A stretch of 64,000 nucleotides of DNA from Bacteroidales bacterium UBA1189 (GTDB lineage: Bacteria > Bacteroidota > Bacteroidia > Bacteroidales > Bacteroidaceae), in assembly GCA_002309805.1 (NCBI GenBank), contig DBYJ01000020.1, forward strand, positions 22,244-86,243, read 5' to 3'. The position numbers and the translations under genes are program-made. Under the pieces are notes generated by a model. It did not search any database and was not told the origin of the DNA. It worked only from the letters and a program-made list of their open reading frames with translations. This document shows positions 1 to 7,422 of this stretch, piece by piece (position 1 is the first letter of the stretch; each line of letters starts with the position of its first letter).

Positions 1-49
1 CTCCAAATTCACCCGCTTCTACATCCAGTTCAGAATGTGATGAAGAATT

Positions 50-90
50 ATAGAATTAGGAATGAGAAATTAGGAATTAAGAATTAGAAA
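50..90. repeat. single arm of A/T-rich heptamer-type repeat
   Basis: Degenerate units of the type 'GAATTAG', 'GAAATTAG' and 'GAATTAA' run up to 16 bp before the start codon of the caspase gene. The same motif family forms the arms of larger hairpin elements elsewhere (for example 62880-63035). No matching right arm is seen here. It occupies the expected leader of the downstream gene. Confidence 0.6.
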
Positions 91-105
91 CAAAAATATA
101 AAACT

Positions 106-1623
106 ATGAAAAAGTATATCGTTCTCTTTTTCGCCGCCCTCCTCTGCCTGCCGTCGGGTTGGGCAAAGTCGTCCATCTACAAGACTGAGGGCAACTGCGG
201 CCCCGATGTCAAATGGGCCTTCGACGGTCTCACCCTCACCATTGTCAACGCCAGCAAGGAAGGTGCCTTCGTGGCCATCCCCGACTACGACATGAAGCGC
301 AACGTCGCCCCATGGACAAAGAAAAAACTCGATGTGAAGAAGGTGCAGATTGGTTCTGGTATCACCCGTATCGGCTCGTGCTCCTTTGCCGGAATGGAGA
401 ATCTCCAGGAAGTCGTCTTCCTTGGTCGCGATGTCGTCCAGATTGGCTGGGGAGCCTTCCTCGGCTGCTCACGCCTGCGCAACATCTCCTTGCCCATCGG
501 CCTCCGCAGCATCGAGACCATCGCCTTCGCCCGCTGCACATCGCTCAATAGCGTTAAGATCCCTGATCAATGCCGTGTGGCCGACCAGGCTTTCGTCTCC
601 TGCACCAACCTGCAGAGTGTCGAGCTCAGCCCCACCGCCATTCTCGGCCGCCATGTCTTTGCCAACGAGGTGAAAATCAACAACCGCGTGCGCCACGCTC
701 TCTATAGTGGCGAGGTGCGCCGTCTGCCCACATACATTAATGCGGGTAATGCTGCCGAGTATGGTTTTGCTCCCGCCATCGTCGAGAAGTTTACTGCCGG
801 CCGCGTCCTCGACATCGACTACGACTACATGACCTCCGGCGTCGATTCCATCATTCCTCAGGGATACTTCGCCCGCAACAACACCTACGCCCTCATCATC
901 GGCAACCAGAACTACCGCTTTGTTTCTGACGTCCCCTACGCCATCCACGACGCCCGCGTCTTTGCCGAATACTGCCAGAAGACCCTCGGCATTCCCGCCC
1001 AGAACATCCATCTTACCGAGGATGCCACTAAGCAGATGATTCTTGAGGAAGAGCTTGAGGATTGGGTGGAGCGCATCCCCGACCGTGAGAAGAAAAACCT
1101 CATCGTCTATTATGCCGGCCACGGCGTGCCCGATGTGAAAAACAAGAACAAGGCCTACATCCTGCCCACCGACGTTCGCGGCACGAGCCCCCAGCGCGGC
1201 ATCGCCCTTGACGCCTTCTATTCCAGACTGGGCGACCTTGCCTTCCATCAGACCAGCGTATTCCTTGATGCCTGCTTCAGCGGCGTCAACCGCGAGAACG
1301 AGGGCGTTACCGACGGCCTGCGCGGCGTGGAGATCGAGGCTGAAGAAGCTGAACTGGGCGGCGGCTCCGTCGTCGTCTTCTCCGCAGCACAGGGCAACGA
1401 GACCGCACAGGGCTATCCCGAGCAGGGACACGGCCTCTTCACCTACTACCTGCTGAAGGAGATGCAGGAGACGGGCGGCGTGATCAATTTCGGCCTTCTA
1501 TCCGATCGTCTCAAACGCAACGTCTCCACACGTGCGCCCCAGCTGAAGATGCGCAAAGCGCAGACTCCTGCAACCACAGCCACCCAGCAGGCCGCCGAGA
1601 CTTGGCGCGAAATGCAGTTCTGA
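106..1623 (+). CDS. secreted caspase-family (C14) peptidase with N-terminal BspA-like leucine-rich repeats
   Basis: 505 residues. A signal peptide (MKKYIVLFFAALLCLPSGWA) points to export. Residues about 80-190 contain BspA/LRR_5-type repeats (GSGITRIGSCSFAG, LPIGLRSIETIAFARC). Residues about 260-480 form a caspase-like C14 domain: the core begins YALIIGNQNY, the catalytic His is H339 in YYAGHG and the catalytic Cys is C390 in FLDACFSG. Caspase-like enzymes cut after Arg/Lys or Asp; the specificity here cannot be read from sequence. Both dyad residues are present, so it is probably active. The LRR plus caspase combination suggests a surface or periplasmic protease whose repeats bind a partner. 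No sorting tail like those of several neighbours is visible. The ATG at 106 directly precedes the signal peptide. A hairpin repeat follows the gene. Confidence 0.88.
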   Translation: MKKYIVLFFAALLCLPSGWAKSSIYKTEGNCGPDVKWAFDGLTLTIVNASKEGAFVAIPDYDMKRNVAPWTKKKLDVKKVQIGSGITRIGSCSFAGMENLQEVVFLGRDVVQIGWGAFLGCSRLRNISLPIGLRSIETIAFARCTSLNSVKIPDQCRVADQAFVSCTNLQSVELSPTAILGRHVFANEVKINNRVRHALYSGEVRRLPTYINAGNAAEYGFAPAIVEKFTAGRVLDIDYDYMTSGVDSIIPQGYFARNNTYALIIGNQNYRFVSDVPYAIHDARVFAEYCQKTLGIPAQNIHLTEDATKQMILEEELEDWVERIPDREKKNLIVYYAGHGVPDVKNKNKAYILPTDVRGTSPQRGIALDAFYSRLGDLAFHQTSVFLDACFSGVNRENEGVTDGLRGVEIEAEEAELGGGSVVVFSAAQGNETAQGYPEQGHGLFTYYLLKEMQETGGVINFGLLSDRLKRNVSTRAPQLKMRKAQTPATTATQQAAETWREMQF

Positions 1624-1647
1624 CAGGAAGTTAAGAGCATCTTTTTT

Positions 1648-1753
1648 AGTTAAGAATTAAGAGTTAAGAGTTAAGAAAAAATGTCTTGCATGCAGCGTTC
1701 CGAGAGTCAGGGCTATTTTTCTTAACTCTTAACTATTAACTCTTAACTTTTTT
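1648..1753. repeat. heptamer-arm hairpin element, copy A
   Basis: The left arm (1648-1680) consists of TTAAGAG/TTAAGAA units and the right arm (1721-1753) of the complementary CTTAACT units. The 40-bp core (1681-1720) begins ATGTCTTGCATGCAGCGTTC and ends GGGCTATTTTT. The core closely matches that of the copy at 61130-61229 read on the other strand, and is related to those at 57052-57166 and 62395-62546. It lies between the caspase gene and the operator of the next gene, and could fold as a long hairpin. Confidence 0.85.
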
Positions 1754-1758
1754 AAAAA

Positions 1759-1816
1759 TGTCACGTTTTTGTCACGCAAAACATTTGGAGCGTAAGGGAG
1801 AGATGGTGTACTTTTG
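1759..1816 (+). promoter_or_regulatory. TGTCAC direct-repeat operator plus Bacteroidetes promoter, copy 1
   Basis: Two TGTCAC half-sites (1759-1764 and 1770-1775) are 11 bp apart, start to start. The second starts 14 bp before the -33 TTTG (1784-1787), and the -7 box TACTTTTG (1809-1816) starts 25 bp after the -33 box. The same 58-bp arrangement occurs at 3746-3803 and 10479-10536. A site directly upstream of -33 fits an activator position. Confidence 0.85.
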
Positions 1817-1843
1817 CCCCTGAAACCGACAAAAGGAGACACC

Positions 1844-3550
1844 ATGACCCTGACAAAAACCATCATCCGAACCCTTATAGCAGCAGCGGCAACCCTGCCT
1901 CTGCTGCTTGTTTCTTGTCAACACAGAGATACGAACACCATAGCCAGCCTTCAGACTGCCGAAGAACTGCTGGAAACCTATCCCCGCGAAGCCCTCGCCC
2001 TGCTCGCGGAGATTGAAGATGGAAAATTGAAAATTGAAGATTATCCTGCGGAAGAGGCTGGTCAGAAGTCTGGAAAAAATCTTCCATCTTCAATTTTCAA
2101 TTTTCAATCAAAAAAGGAGGCGGCTCTCTACGCCATCCTCCGCACACAGGCTGACTACAAGTGCTTTGTCCCCCTTACGTCCGACTCGCTCATCCGCATC
2201 GCCACAGACTACTATGGCCGTCCGCGTCGTCCCCATTATCATGCTGCCATGGCGTGGTATTCGCTGGGTTGCGTCCGTGCCGAACAGGGCGACGATATTG
2301 GTGCCGTCGAAGCCTTCCTGACGGCACAGCCCCTCTTCCCCGATACCACTTCGCGCTACTATGCCCTATGCTGCCAGAACCTTGGCCACCACTACGCCAA
2401 CCGCGGCATGTTTGACGATGCCCTCGCAGCCTATCGCCGTTTCGGCCGTTCGCCTGCCGTGTCGGAGCGCGACACGCTTGTCAACAACTACCACATCGCG
2501 CGCGCCCTTATTAATAGAGGCGCAGCCGACGAAGCCGACACCCTCCTTCAGCGCCTCATCCGCCATCCCCGTGCCGCCGAAGGGCTGAAGCAGAAGGCTC
2601 ACTTCGAGGCCGCCAAGCTCTGCTGCTACCTCCGCGAGGACTACCCCACAGCCAAGGCACACGCCTACGACTGTCTGCGCGGCAAGACCTTCGGCGCCGT
2701 CTATAGCGTGTTGGGCGACGCCTACCTCGGATTGGGGCAAGCCGATTCCGCAGCCTACTGCTTCCGTCGCGCCCTTCATGAGGACGAGGAACTCTTCACC
2801 CAAGCCAATATCTGCCGCAAGATGGCTCCCCTTAGCCTCCAGCTCGGACATCCCGACTCTGTGGCCTACTATATGGAGCGCTACACCCTCTTGGCCGACT
2901 CGGCCTGGAGGCAATGGAACGGCACGGAGCTTGCCGAACTCAACAGCCGTCACGAGATGGAGATGCAGTCGCGCCGCGAAAAGGCACGCCGCGAGCACCT
3001 CACCACCCTGCTGGCCTCGTCGTTCGTCTTCGTCCTGCTCATCGTAGCCACCCTGTTCCTGTTGATTGAACGCTACCAGAAAAACCGCCTCATCCGTCTC
3101 CAGCAGCTGCTCTCGAAGGCCCGTCTGGAAATCCTGCGGCAGAAGGAGAAGATGGAGAGCATGCAGTCCATACCCCCAGAGGAGAACCAGCAGCTGCTCG
3201 ACTTGCGCCGCGGACAATGCACCCTCAGCCGTCAGGCGTTCTTCCTCACCCCTTGGGCTAAACGGCTCAACGAATTCGAAGTCAAGGGGCAGGATTTGAC
3301 CCTTGAACAGAACAAGGAGCTCCGCGCCACGTTAGCCGACTGCTTTGCCGACGTCATGGTCGATTTGAAGAACGACTGCCCCTCGCTCAACCTCGACGAA
3401 GTCTATTACTGCCTCTACTCCTACCTCGGCATGAGCACCAACCTCATCGCCCAATGCGAGCGCAGCAACCCCACCGTACTCCGCAAGCGCAAGAGCCGCA
3501 TCCGCAGCAAGGTTGGCGACGACTGGAGCACCCTTTTCTTTAACGCCTAA
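1844..3550 (+). CDS. membrane-anchored TPR protein with C-terminal HTH-like domain, probable transcription regulator
   Basis: 568 residues from the ATG at 1844, which follows an AAAAGGAG ribosome site and a -7 box at 1809-1816. The N-terminus is a lipoprotein-type signal ending LLLVSC (Cys25). Residues about 30-350 are helical TPR-like repeats. One hydrophobic segment (about 385-408, SSFVFVLLIVATLFLLIE) is followed by a coiled-coil-like stretch and a C-terminal domain (about 500-568) with the look of a helix-turn-helix (YLGMSTNLIAQCERSN then basic RKRKSRIRSK). This fits a Bacteroidetes pattern in which an outer sensor is joined through the membrane to a cytoplasmic DNA-binding end; DNA binding is inferred. 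It shares its operator/promoter with the genes at 3835 and 10567, suggesting autoregulation and control of those genes. Residues 57-89 are encoded by a hairpin repeat inserted in frame. Confidence 0.75.
   Translation: MTLTKTIIRTLIAAAATLPLLLVSCQHRDTNTIASLQTAEELLETYPREALALLAEIEDGKLKIEDYPAEEAGQKSGKNLPSSIFNFQSKKEAALYAILRTQADYKCFVPLTSDSLIRIATDYYGRPRRPHYHAAMAWYSLGCVRAEQGDDIGAVEAFLTAQPLFPDTTSRYYALCCQNLGHHYANRGMFDDALAAYRRFGRSPAVSERDTLVNNYHIARALINRGAADEADTLLQRLIRHPRAAEGLKQKAHFEAAKLCCYLREDYPTAKAHAYDCLRGKTFGAVYSVLGDAYLGLGQADSAAYCFRRALHEDEELFTQANICRKMAPLSLQLGHPDSVAYYMERYTLLADSAWRQWNGTELAELNSRHEMEMQSRREKARREHLTTLLASSFVFVLLIVATLFLLIERYQKNRLIRLQQLLSKARLEILRQKEKMESMQSIPPEENQQLLDLRRGQCTLSRQAFFLTPWAKRLNEFEVKGQDLTLEQNKELRATLADCFADVMVDLKNDCPSLNLDEVYYCLYSYLGMSTNLIAQCERSNPTVLRKRKSRIRSKVGDDWSTLFFNA
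2011..2110. repeat. heptamer-arm hairpin element inside the TPR regulator gene, copy B
   Basis: The left arm (2011-2042) has GATTGAAGAT/AAAATTGAA units and the right arm (2080-2110) the complementary CTTCAATTTTCAA units, around a ~37-bp centre. The frame is kept: 33 codons (residues 57-89, including KLKIED and SSIFNF) come from the element. The arm sequence matches single arms at 3590-3655 and 36536-36570. The core resemblance to copy A is weak (TCnTGC and AGTC). Confidence 0.8.
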
Positions 3551-3589
3551 GAAAAACCCTTCCACTCTCCATCCTTAATCTTCCTCATT

Positions 3590-3655
3590 TTTCTTTTTCA
3601 ATCTTCAATTCTCCATCCTTAATCTTCAATCTTCAATTTTCAATCTTCAATCTAA
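3590..3655. repeat. single arm of CAATCTT/CAATTTT heptamer repeat
   Basis: A run of TTCAATC, TTCAATT and CATCCTTAATC units fills the space after the TPR regulator gene. It has the same motif as the arms of the copy inside that gene, but no complementary arm follows before the next promoter. Confidence 0.65.
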
Positions 3656-3684
3656 AATTTTTCCCCATTTCATCGGAGTTTTTC

Positions 3685-3709
3685 TGTCACAACGAACAAT
3701 TCTTGTCAC
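3685..3709. promoter_or_regulatory. additional TGTCAC pair upstream of the LRR gene
   Basis: TGTCAC occurs at 3685-3690 and 3704-3709, 19 bp apart, about 40 bp upstream of the main operator at 3746. It may be an auxiliary binding site for the same regulator. The spacing differs from the 11 bp of the three strong copies, so this is tentative. Confidence 0.35.
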
Positions 3710-3745
3710 GAATTAATCCCTCCCATTCATACAAAAAAAGTAAAA

Positions 3746-3803
3746 TGTCACGTTTTTGTCACACAAAAAGTTTGGAGGATACCTTAATTCATCCCTAAAT
3801 TTG
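3746..3803 (+). promoter_or_regulatory. TGTCAC direct-repeat operator plus promoter, copy 2
   Basis: TGTCAC at 3746-3751 and 3757-3762, -33 TTTGG from 3771, -7 TAAATTTG at 3796-3803. All internal distances equal those of copies 1 and 3. It drives the LRR protein gene that starts at 3835. Confidence 0.88.
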
Positions 3804-3834
3804 CACCAAGAAAAAACAAGAAACCGATAGAATT

Positions 3835-6009
3835 ATGAAAAAAAGAGCTCTTTCTATGATAGTGACCCTATTAGCCTGTGTCACGTTCATGTCGGCTTAC
3901 GACTTCGAGGTTGACGGCATTTATTACGAGTATATTAAGGAAGAGGAAGGGAACGTGTCTGTTGTCCCCAAGGATAGTTGGACTCGTGCTTATAAAGGGG
4001 ACATCATTATTCCATCAGTTGTAGAACACGAGGGAGTAACGTACAATGTAACCCGTGTGGGGGATTATGCGTTCAAGGCATGCGAAGAATTGACTTCCGT
4101 TATTATCCCGAATAGCGTTACCCGCATTGGCAGCCTTGCCTTTGGATGGTGTACCAGCCTGAAGAAAATGTATCTCCCAAACAGTATAACCTCTATTGGG
4201 GAAAGCGCTTTCACGAATTGTTATAACTTAACCCAGGTATCGATGCCCAATAGCGTAACATCCATTGGCGAAGGCGCTTTCGATGAATGCTTCTGTCTTT
4301 CATCCATTACTCTTCCTGAGAATCTTACCCTCATTGAAGATTACCTGTTTGCTCGATGTACAAGCTTAAAAACCATTAATATACCCAGCGGGGTTACTTC
4401 TATTGGAGAATTGGCCTTTTTTGACACCTCCCTGACTTCGGTCATCATTCCCGATGGATGTACTTCTTTGGGATTTGGGGCTTTCGATGGCTGCGCAAAG
4501 CTTAACTCCATCAAACTTCCACAACAGCTTGTGAGCATAGGAGAAAGAGTTTTTCTTGGTTGTGATCAGATTACAACTATTGACGTACCTGAAAGTGTTG
4601 TGGAAATAGGGCCTATGGCCTTTGCCCAATGCAGCAGCCTGGCATCTATCAACATACCAAAGGGAATAACAAAAATTGAAAGACAAGTGTTCTATAAATG
4701 CTGTAGCTTAACCTCCATTGACCTCCCAGACGGAATAACCAGCATCGGATCACACGCTTTTGCCGGTTGCGATGGTTTAACCACTATCATCATCCCAGAA
4801 GCCGTTGTCTCTATTGAGGACGGAGCTTTCGGTTACAATTCCGGCCTTCGTTCTCTTGACCTCCCTAAGGGCATCACCTGTATCGGGAATTATGCTTTCC
4901 GCAGCTGCAAAAATCTGACGTTTGTTGGTATCCCTGAAGGTGTTATTTCTATCGGAGGAAGTGCTTTCACCGACTGCAACCAACTCCGTTCCATTACACT
5001 TCCCCCAACCATAACCACCATCGAAGATTATGCTTTTCAATGTCCCCATTTAGATGTCATCACCTGTTATGCCCCGACTCCGCCACGTGTTTCAGAAAAC
5101 ACTTTTTTAACCTATGGCCAACTACACGTTCCTTCTGGTTGCAAGGAAGCCTATGAAGCAGCTGATTACTGGAAAAACTTTGATATTGAAGATGATTTGA
5201 ATAGTGTAGAATTAGGGCAAAGTAATTACACAGAGTCCATCATTCCTGATTATAATAATTGTTTTATCTTTTCTCTTCAGGAAAGTGTTCTTTCCATTAG
5301 TGGCTATTATGCAGGAAATCCCAATTACAAGACTAAACTAGACTATTCAATAAACGGCCACGACATTTACCTGAACATGGTGTCGGAGTTGGACGAGGAG
5401 GGAAACAACGTAGTGGATATGCAGCCACTAACGTTGGATGTGGCCATGGAGGGGTGCAATGAGGATTATTACTACATCTACCTTACTGGCTATTCAGGCA
5501 AGACGGCTATCGTGGATGATTATACGCTTCACGAGACATCGTACAAGGGATATGGTGTGCGTGCTTTTGTGCGCGAGAAACCGCCAAAGACGGACATCTC
5601 TACTGGGCAGAAGGATCCGAATGAAAAAAGCGACGTGGATGTGGTATGCCGCGTGCGGGGCATGGTTGGCGGACACTATCAGCAGCATGTAAGCTCCATA
5701 GAGGGCAACGTCATCTACATCGACGGCACCTACTCGAGCCAGGCGGAGGGTGACGAGGACGTGGAAGCCACAACTCCACTCGGCCAATTGCCAGCAGGGG
5801 ACTATACGATAGTGATCAACGTGAAGGACATGGACGACGTAATGCCTCCCTTCTCGGCAACGCTGACGTTCAAAGTAACGCCGACGAGCGTGGAAGTGAC
5901 CTCCATCGATGGTGCTGGGGACGTTATCATCAACCTCCAAGGCCATCGCGTCAGCCACGCAACAGAAGGAATCTATATCAAAAATGGAAGGAAAATTCTT
6001 ATCCAATAA
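3835..6009 (+). CDS. secreted BspA-type leucine-rich repeat protein with C-terminal module shared with the gene at 10567
   Basis: 724 residues. A signal peptide (residues 1-20) is followed by about 16 LRR_5/BspA repeats (about 55-440; consensus GITSIGSxAFxxCxxLTSI with I/LP starts). Residues about 475-682 form a module also present in the protein at 10567-12249: both have NCFxF, LDYxIxGHDI, DYYYIxxTGY, TGQKDP, DVDVVCR, a GTYSSQ segment and an AGxY strand near the end. The C-terminus (GIYIKNGRKILIQ) matches the tails of other secreted proteins here and is probably a sorting or anchoring signal. BspA repeats are known for binding host proteins and bacteria; the target here is unknown. The LRR part is more A/T-rich at third codon positions than the C-terminal part, which suggests a mosaic gene. 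It is transcribed from the shared operator and followed at 30 bp by a small envelope gene. Confidence 0.88.
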   Translation: MKKRALSMIVTLLACVTFMSAYDFEVDGIYYEYIKEEEGNVSVVPKDSWTRAYKGDIIIPSVVEHEGVTYNVTRVGDYAFKACEELTSVIIPNSVTRIGSLAFGWCTSLKKMYLPNSITSIGESAFTNCYNLTQVSMPNSVTSIGEGAFDECFCLSSITLPENLTLIEDYLFARCTSLKTINIPSGVTSIGELAFFDTSLTSVIIPDGCTSLGFGAFDGCAKLNSIKLPQQLVSIGERVFLGCDQITTIDVPESVVEIGPMAFAQCSSLASINIPKGITKIERQVFYKCCSLTSIDLPDGITSIGSHAFAGCDGLTTIIIPEAVVSIEDGAFGYNSGLRSLDLPKGITCIGNYAFRSCKNLTFVGIPEGVISIGGSAFTDCNQLRSITLPPTITTIEDYAFQCPHLDVITCYAPTPPRVSENTFLTYGQLHVPSGCKEAYEAADYWKNFDIEDDLNSVELGQSNYTESIIPDYNNCFIFSLQESVLSISGYYAGNPNYKTKLDYSINGHDIYLNMVSELDEEGNNVVDMQPLTLDVAMEGCNEDYYYIYLTGYSGKTAIVDDYTLHETSYKGYGVRAFVREKPPKTDISTGQKDPNEKSDVDVVCRVRGMVGGHYQQHVSSIEGNVIYIDGTYSSQAEGDEDVEATTPLGQLPAGDYTIVINVKDMDDVMPPFSATLTFKVTPTSVEVTSIDGAGDVIINLQGHRVSHATEGIYIKNGRKILIQ

Positions 6010-6039
6010 AATAGTTTAATAAGTAATGAATGTAGTATT

Positions 6040-6648
6040 ATGAAAAAGATTCTATTTCTGGCCGTAGCCGCCATGATGGCTACTTTGAGTGTGAACGGAC
6101 AAGATGCATACGCCGACCTGAAGCACGAGGTGGCCATCAGCACGGGCGCAGTCTCCACGTCGAATGTTATCGACATCTTTCAGATTGTAGCCGAGTTGGA
6201 GCAGCAGGATGGCGTCTCGTACGATCTAAGAAATTTCCACGGCCCTTACTCTATTGAATACTTCTATCGCGCCAAGCCGTGGCTCGGCGTGGGCGGCATG
6301 TTCATCTATGGAAATGGCAGAATAAAGGCCTCCAACACGAGCAGCGGCGGAATGATAGCAGAGACGAAGGGCAACTACGTGTCGTTCCTGCCTGCCGTGA
6401 AGCTCGACTGGGTTCGCCGCCAGTACTTCGGCATGTACTCGAAAGTAGCCCTCGGCGCCACAATCCGCAACGTGCAACTCACGCGCGCCAGTTATTCGCG
6501 TAGCGACGAAGCCAAGACAACGGCGCATCTCAATGGCCATGTGACGCTCGTCGGCATGGACTTCGGCAGCCCTCACTTCCGCGGCTTTGGCGAATTAGGT
6601 TTCGGCGAGCAGGGCGTACTTCTCATCGGCTTGCGGTATAAATTCTGA
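6040..6648 (+). CDS. small outer-membrane beta-barrel-like protein, unknown function
   Basis: 202 residues. The signal peptide is MKKILFLAVAAMMATLSVNG, with cleavage likely before QD. The mature part has alternating-polarity strands (IEYFYRAKPWLGVGGMFIYG, FLPAVKLDWV, FGMYSKVALGATI, GFGELGFG) and ends in Phe (LIGLRYKF), typical of an outer-membrane barrel of about eight strands. No enzymatic motif was seen. It starts 30 bp after the LRR gene and is followed 33 bp later by the next gene, so 3835-8541 is probably one transcript. The role is not recognised. Confidence 0.7.
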   Translation: MKKILFLAVAAMMATLSVNGQDAYADLKHEVAISTGAVSTSNVIDIFQIVAELEQQDGVSYDLRNFHGPYSIEYFYRAKPWLGVGGMFIYGNGRIKASNTSSGGMIAETKGNYVSFLPAVKLDWVRRQYFGMYSKVALGATIRNVQLTRASYSRSDEAKTTAHLNGHVTLVGMDFGSPHFRGFGELGFGEQGVLLIGLRYKF

Positions 6649-6681
6649 TTCGCTTAGGCGGCTCAATTATACATTATCATT

Positions 6682-7410
6682 ATGAAAAGATTTCTTTTTA
6701 TGATGGCTTTCTTGTTGTGTGCCATAGTCGTGTGCGGCCAGAACAAGCAGGAGGTAATTCACTTAAAGAACGGTTCCATAGTGAAAGGCGCTGTGATTGG
6801 CGAACTGAATGATTCCATTGCCGTAAAGACAGCTGACGGATCAACGTTCATCTTTGCCGCCAGCGACATCAAGGAACGAACGGCAGAAGCGACTTCATTG
6901 GCGCAGCAAGTTGCGGCATCGGCTCAGGCAGACGTCCAGCCGCAGGTCGTTTACATTGAACATGAAAAATCTCCTGCTTTGGCGGGATTTCTCTCCTTCC
7001 TGGTTCCTGGTGTTGGCCAGTTCTACAACGGCAATAATCAAGGCGGTTGGATTGACTTAGGCGAGTCTGTGGTTTCGTATGCGCTGATGTACGGAGGCTA
7101 CCGGTCCCTCCTCACCAATGCCACACGCTACAACGAGACAGGAAACAGTCAGTACCTTATCAAGGAGGAGACAGGAGCATGGATGTTCCTTGCAGGACTT
7201 GTATGGGGTATAACCAATAATATCTGGTCTATTGTAGATGCCGTGAAAGGAGCGAAGGCCGTGAATCGCGAGAACGGCTTTGCCATGTTCAACGTGGGAG
7301 GCGGAGTGTCGGTTGGCGCCCGTCCACAGCTGACCTACGAACAGCCAGAGTATGCCATGCACATACCCGCATCGCTAAATGCCGGCATGAGCTTCCGCAT
7401 CGCATTTTAA
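6682..7410 (+). CDS. envelope protein with N-terminal beta domain and TM2/DUF5683-like hydrophobic segment
   Basis: 242 residues. The signal peptide is MKRFLFMMAFLLCAIVVCG. Residues about 25-75 contain a small beta domain common in Bacteroidetes (VIHLKNGSIVKGAVIGEL ... TFIFAASDIKE). Residues about 95-180 contain a hydrophobic part with the motif FLVPGVGQFYNGN, typical of TM2/DUF5683-type membrane proteins, and a second hydrophobic stretch (GAWMFLAGLVWGITNNIWSI). The C-terminal part looks beta-rich and ends in AF. Function unknown. It lies between two other envelope genes, 12 bp before the next start. Confidence 0.65.
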   Translation: MKRFLFMMAFLLCAIVVCGQNKQEVIHLKNGSIVKGAVIGELNDSIAVKTADGSTFIFAASDIKERTAEATSLAQQVAASAQADVQPQVVYIEHEKSPALAGFLSFLVPGVGQFYNGNNQGGWIDLGESVVSYALMYGGYRSLLTNATRYNETGNSQYLIKEETGAWMFLAGLVWGITNNIWSIVDAVKGAKAVNRENGFAMFNVGGGVSVGARPQLTYEQPEYAMHIPASLNAGMSFRIAF

Positions 7411-7422
7411 TCTGATTCTCCA

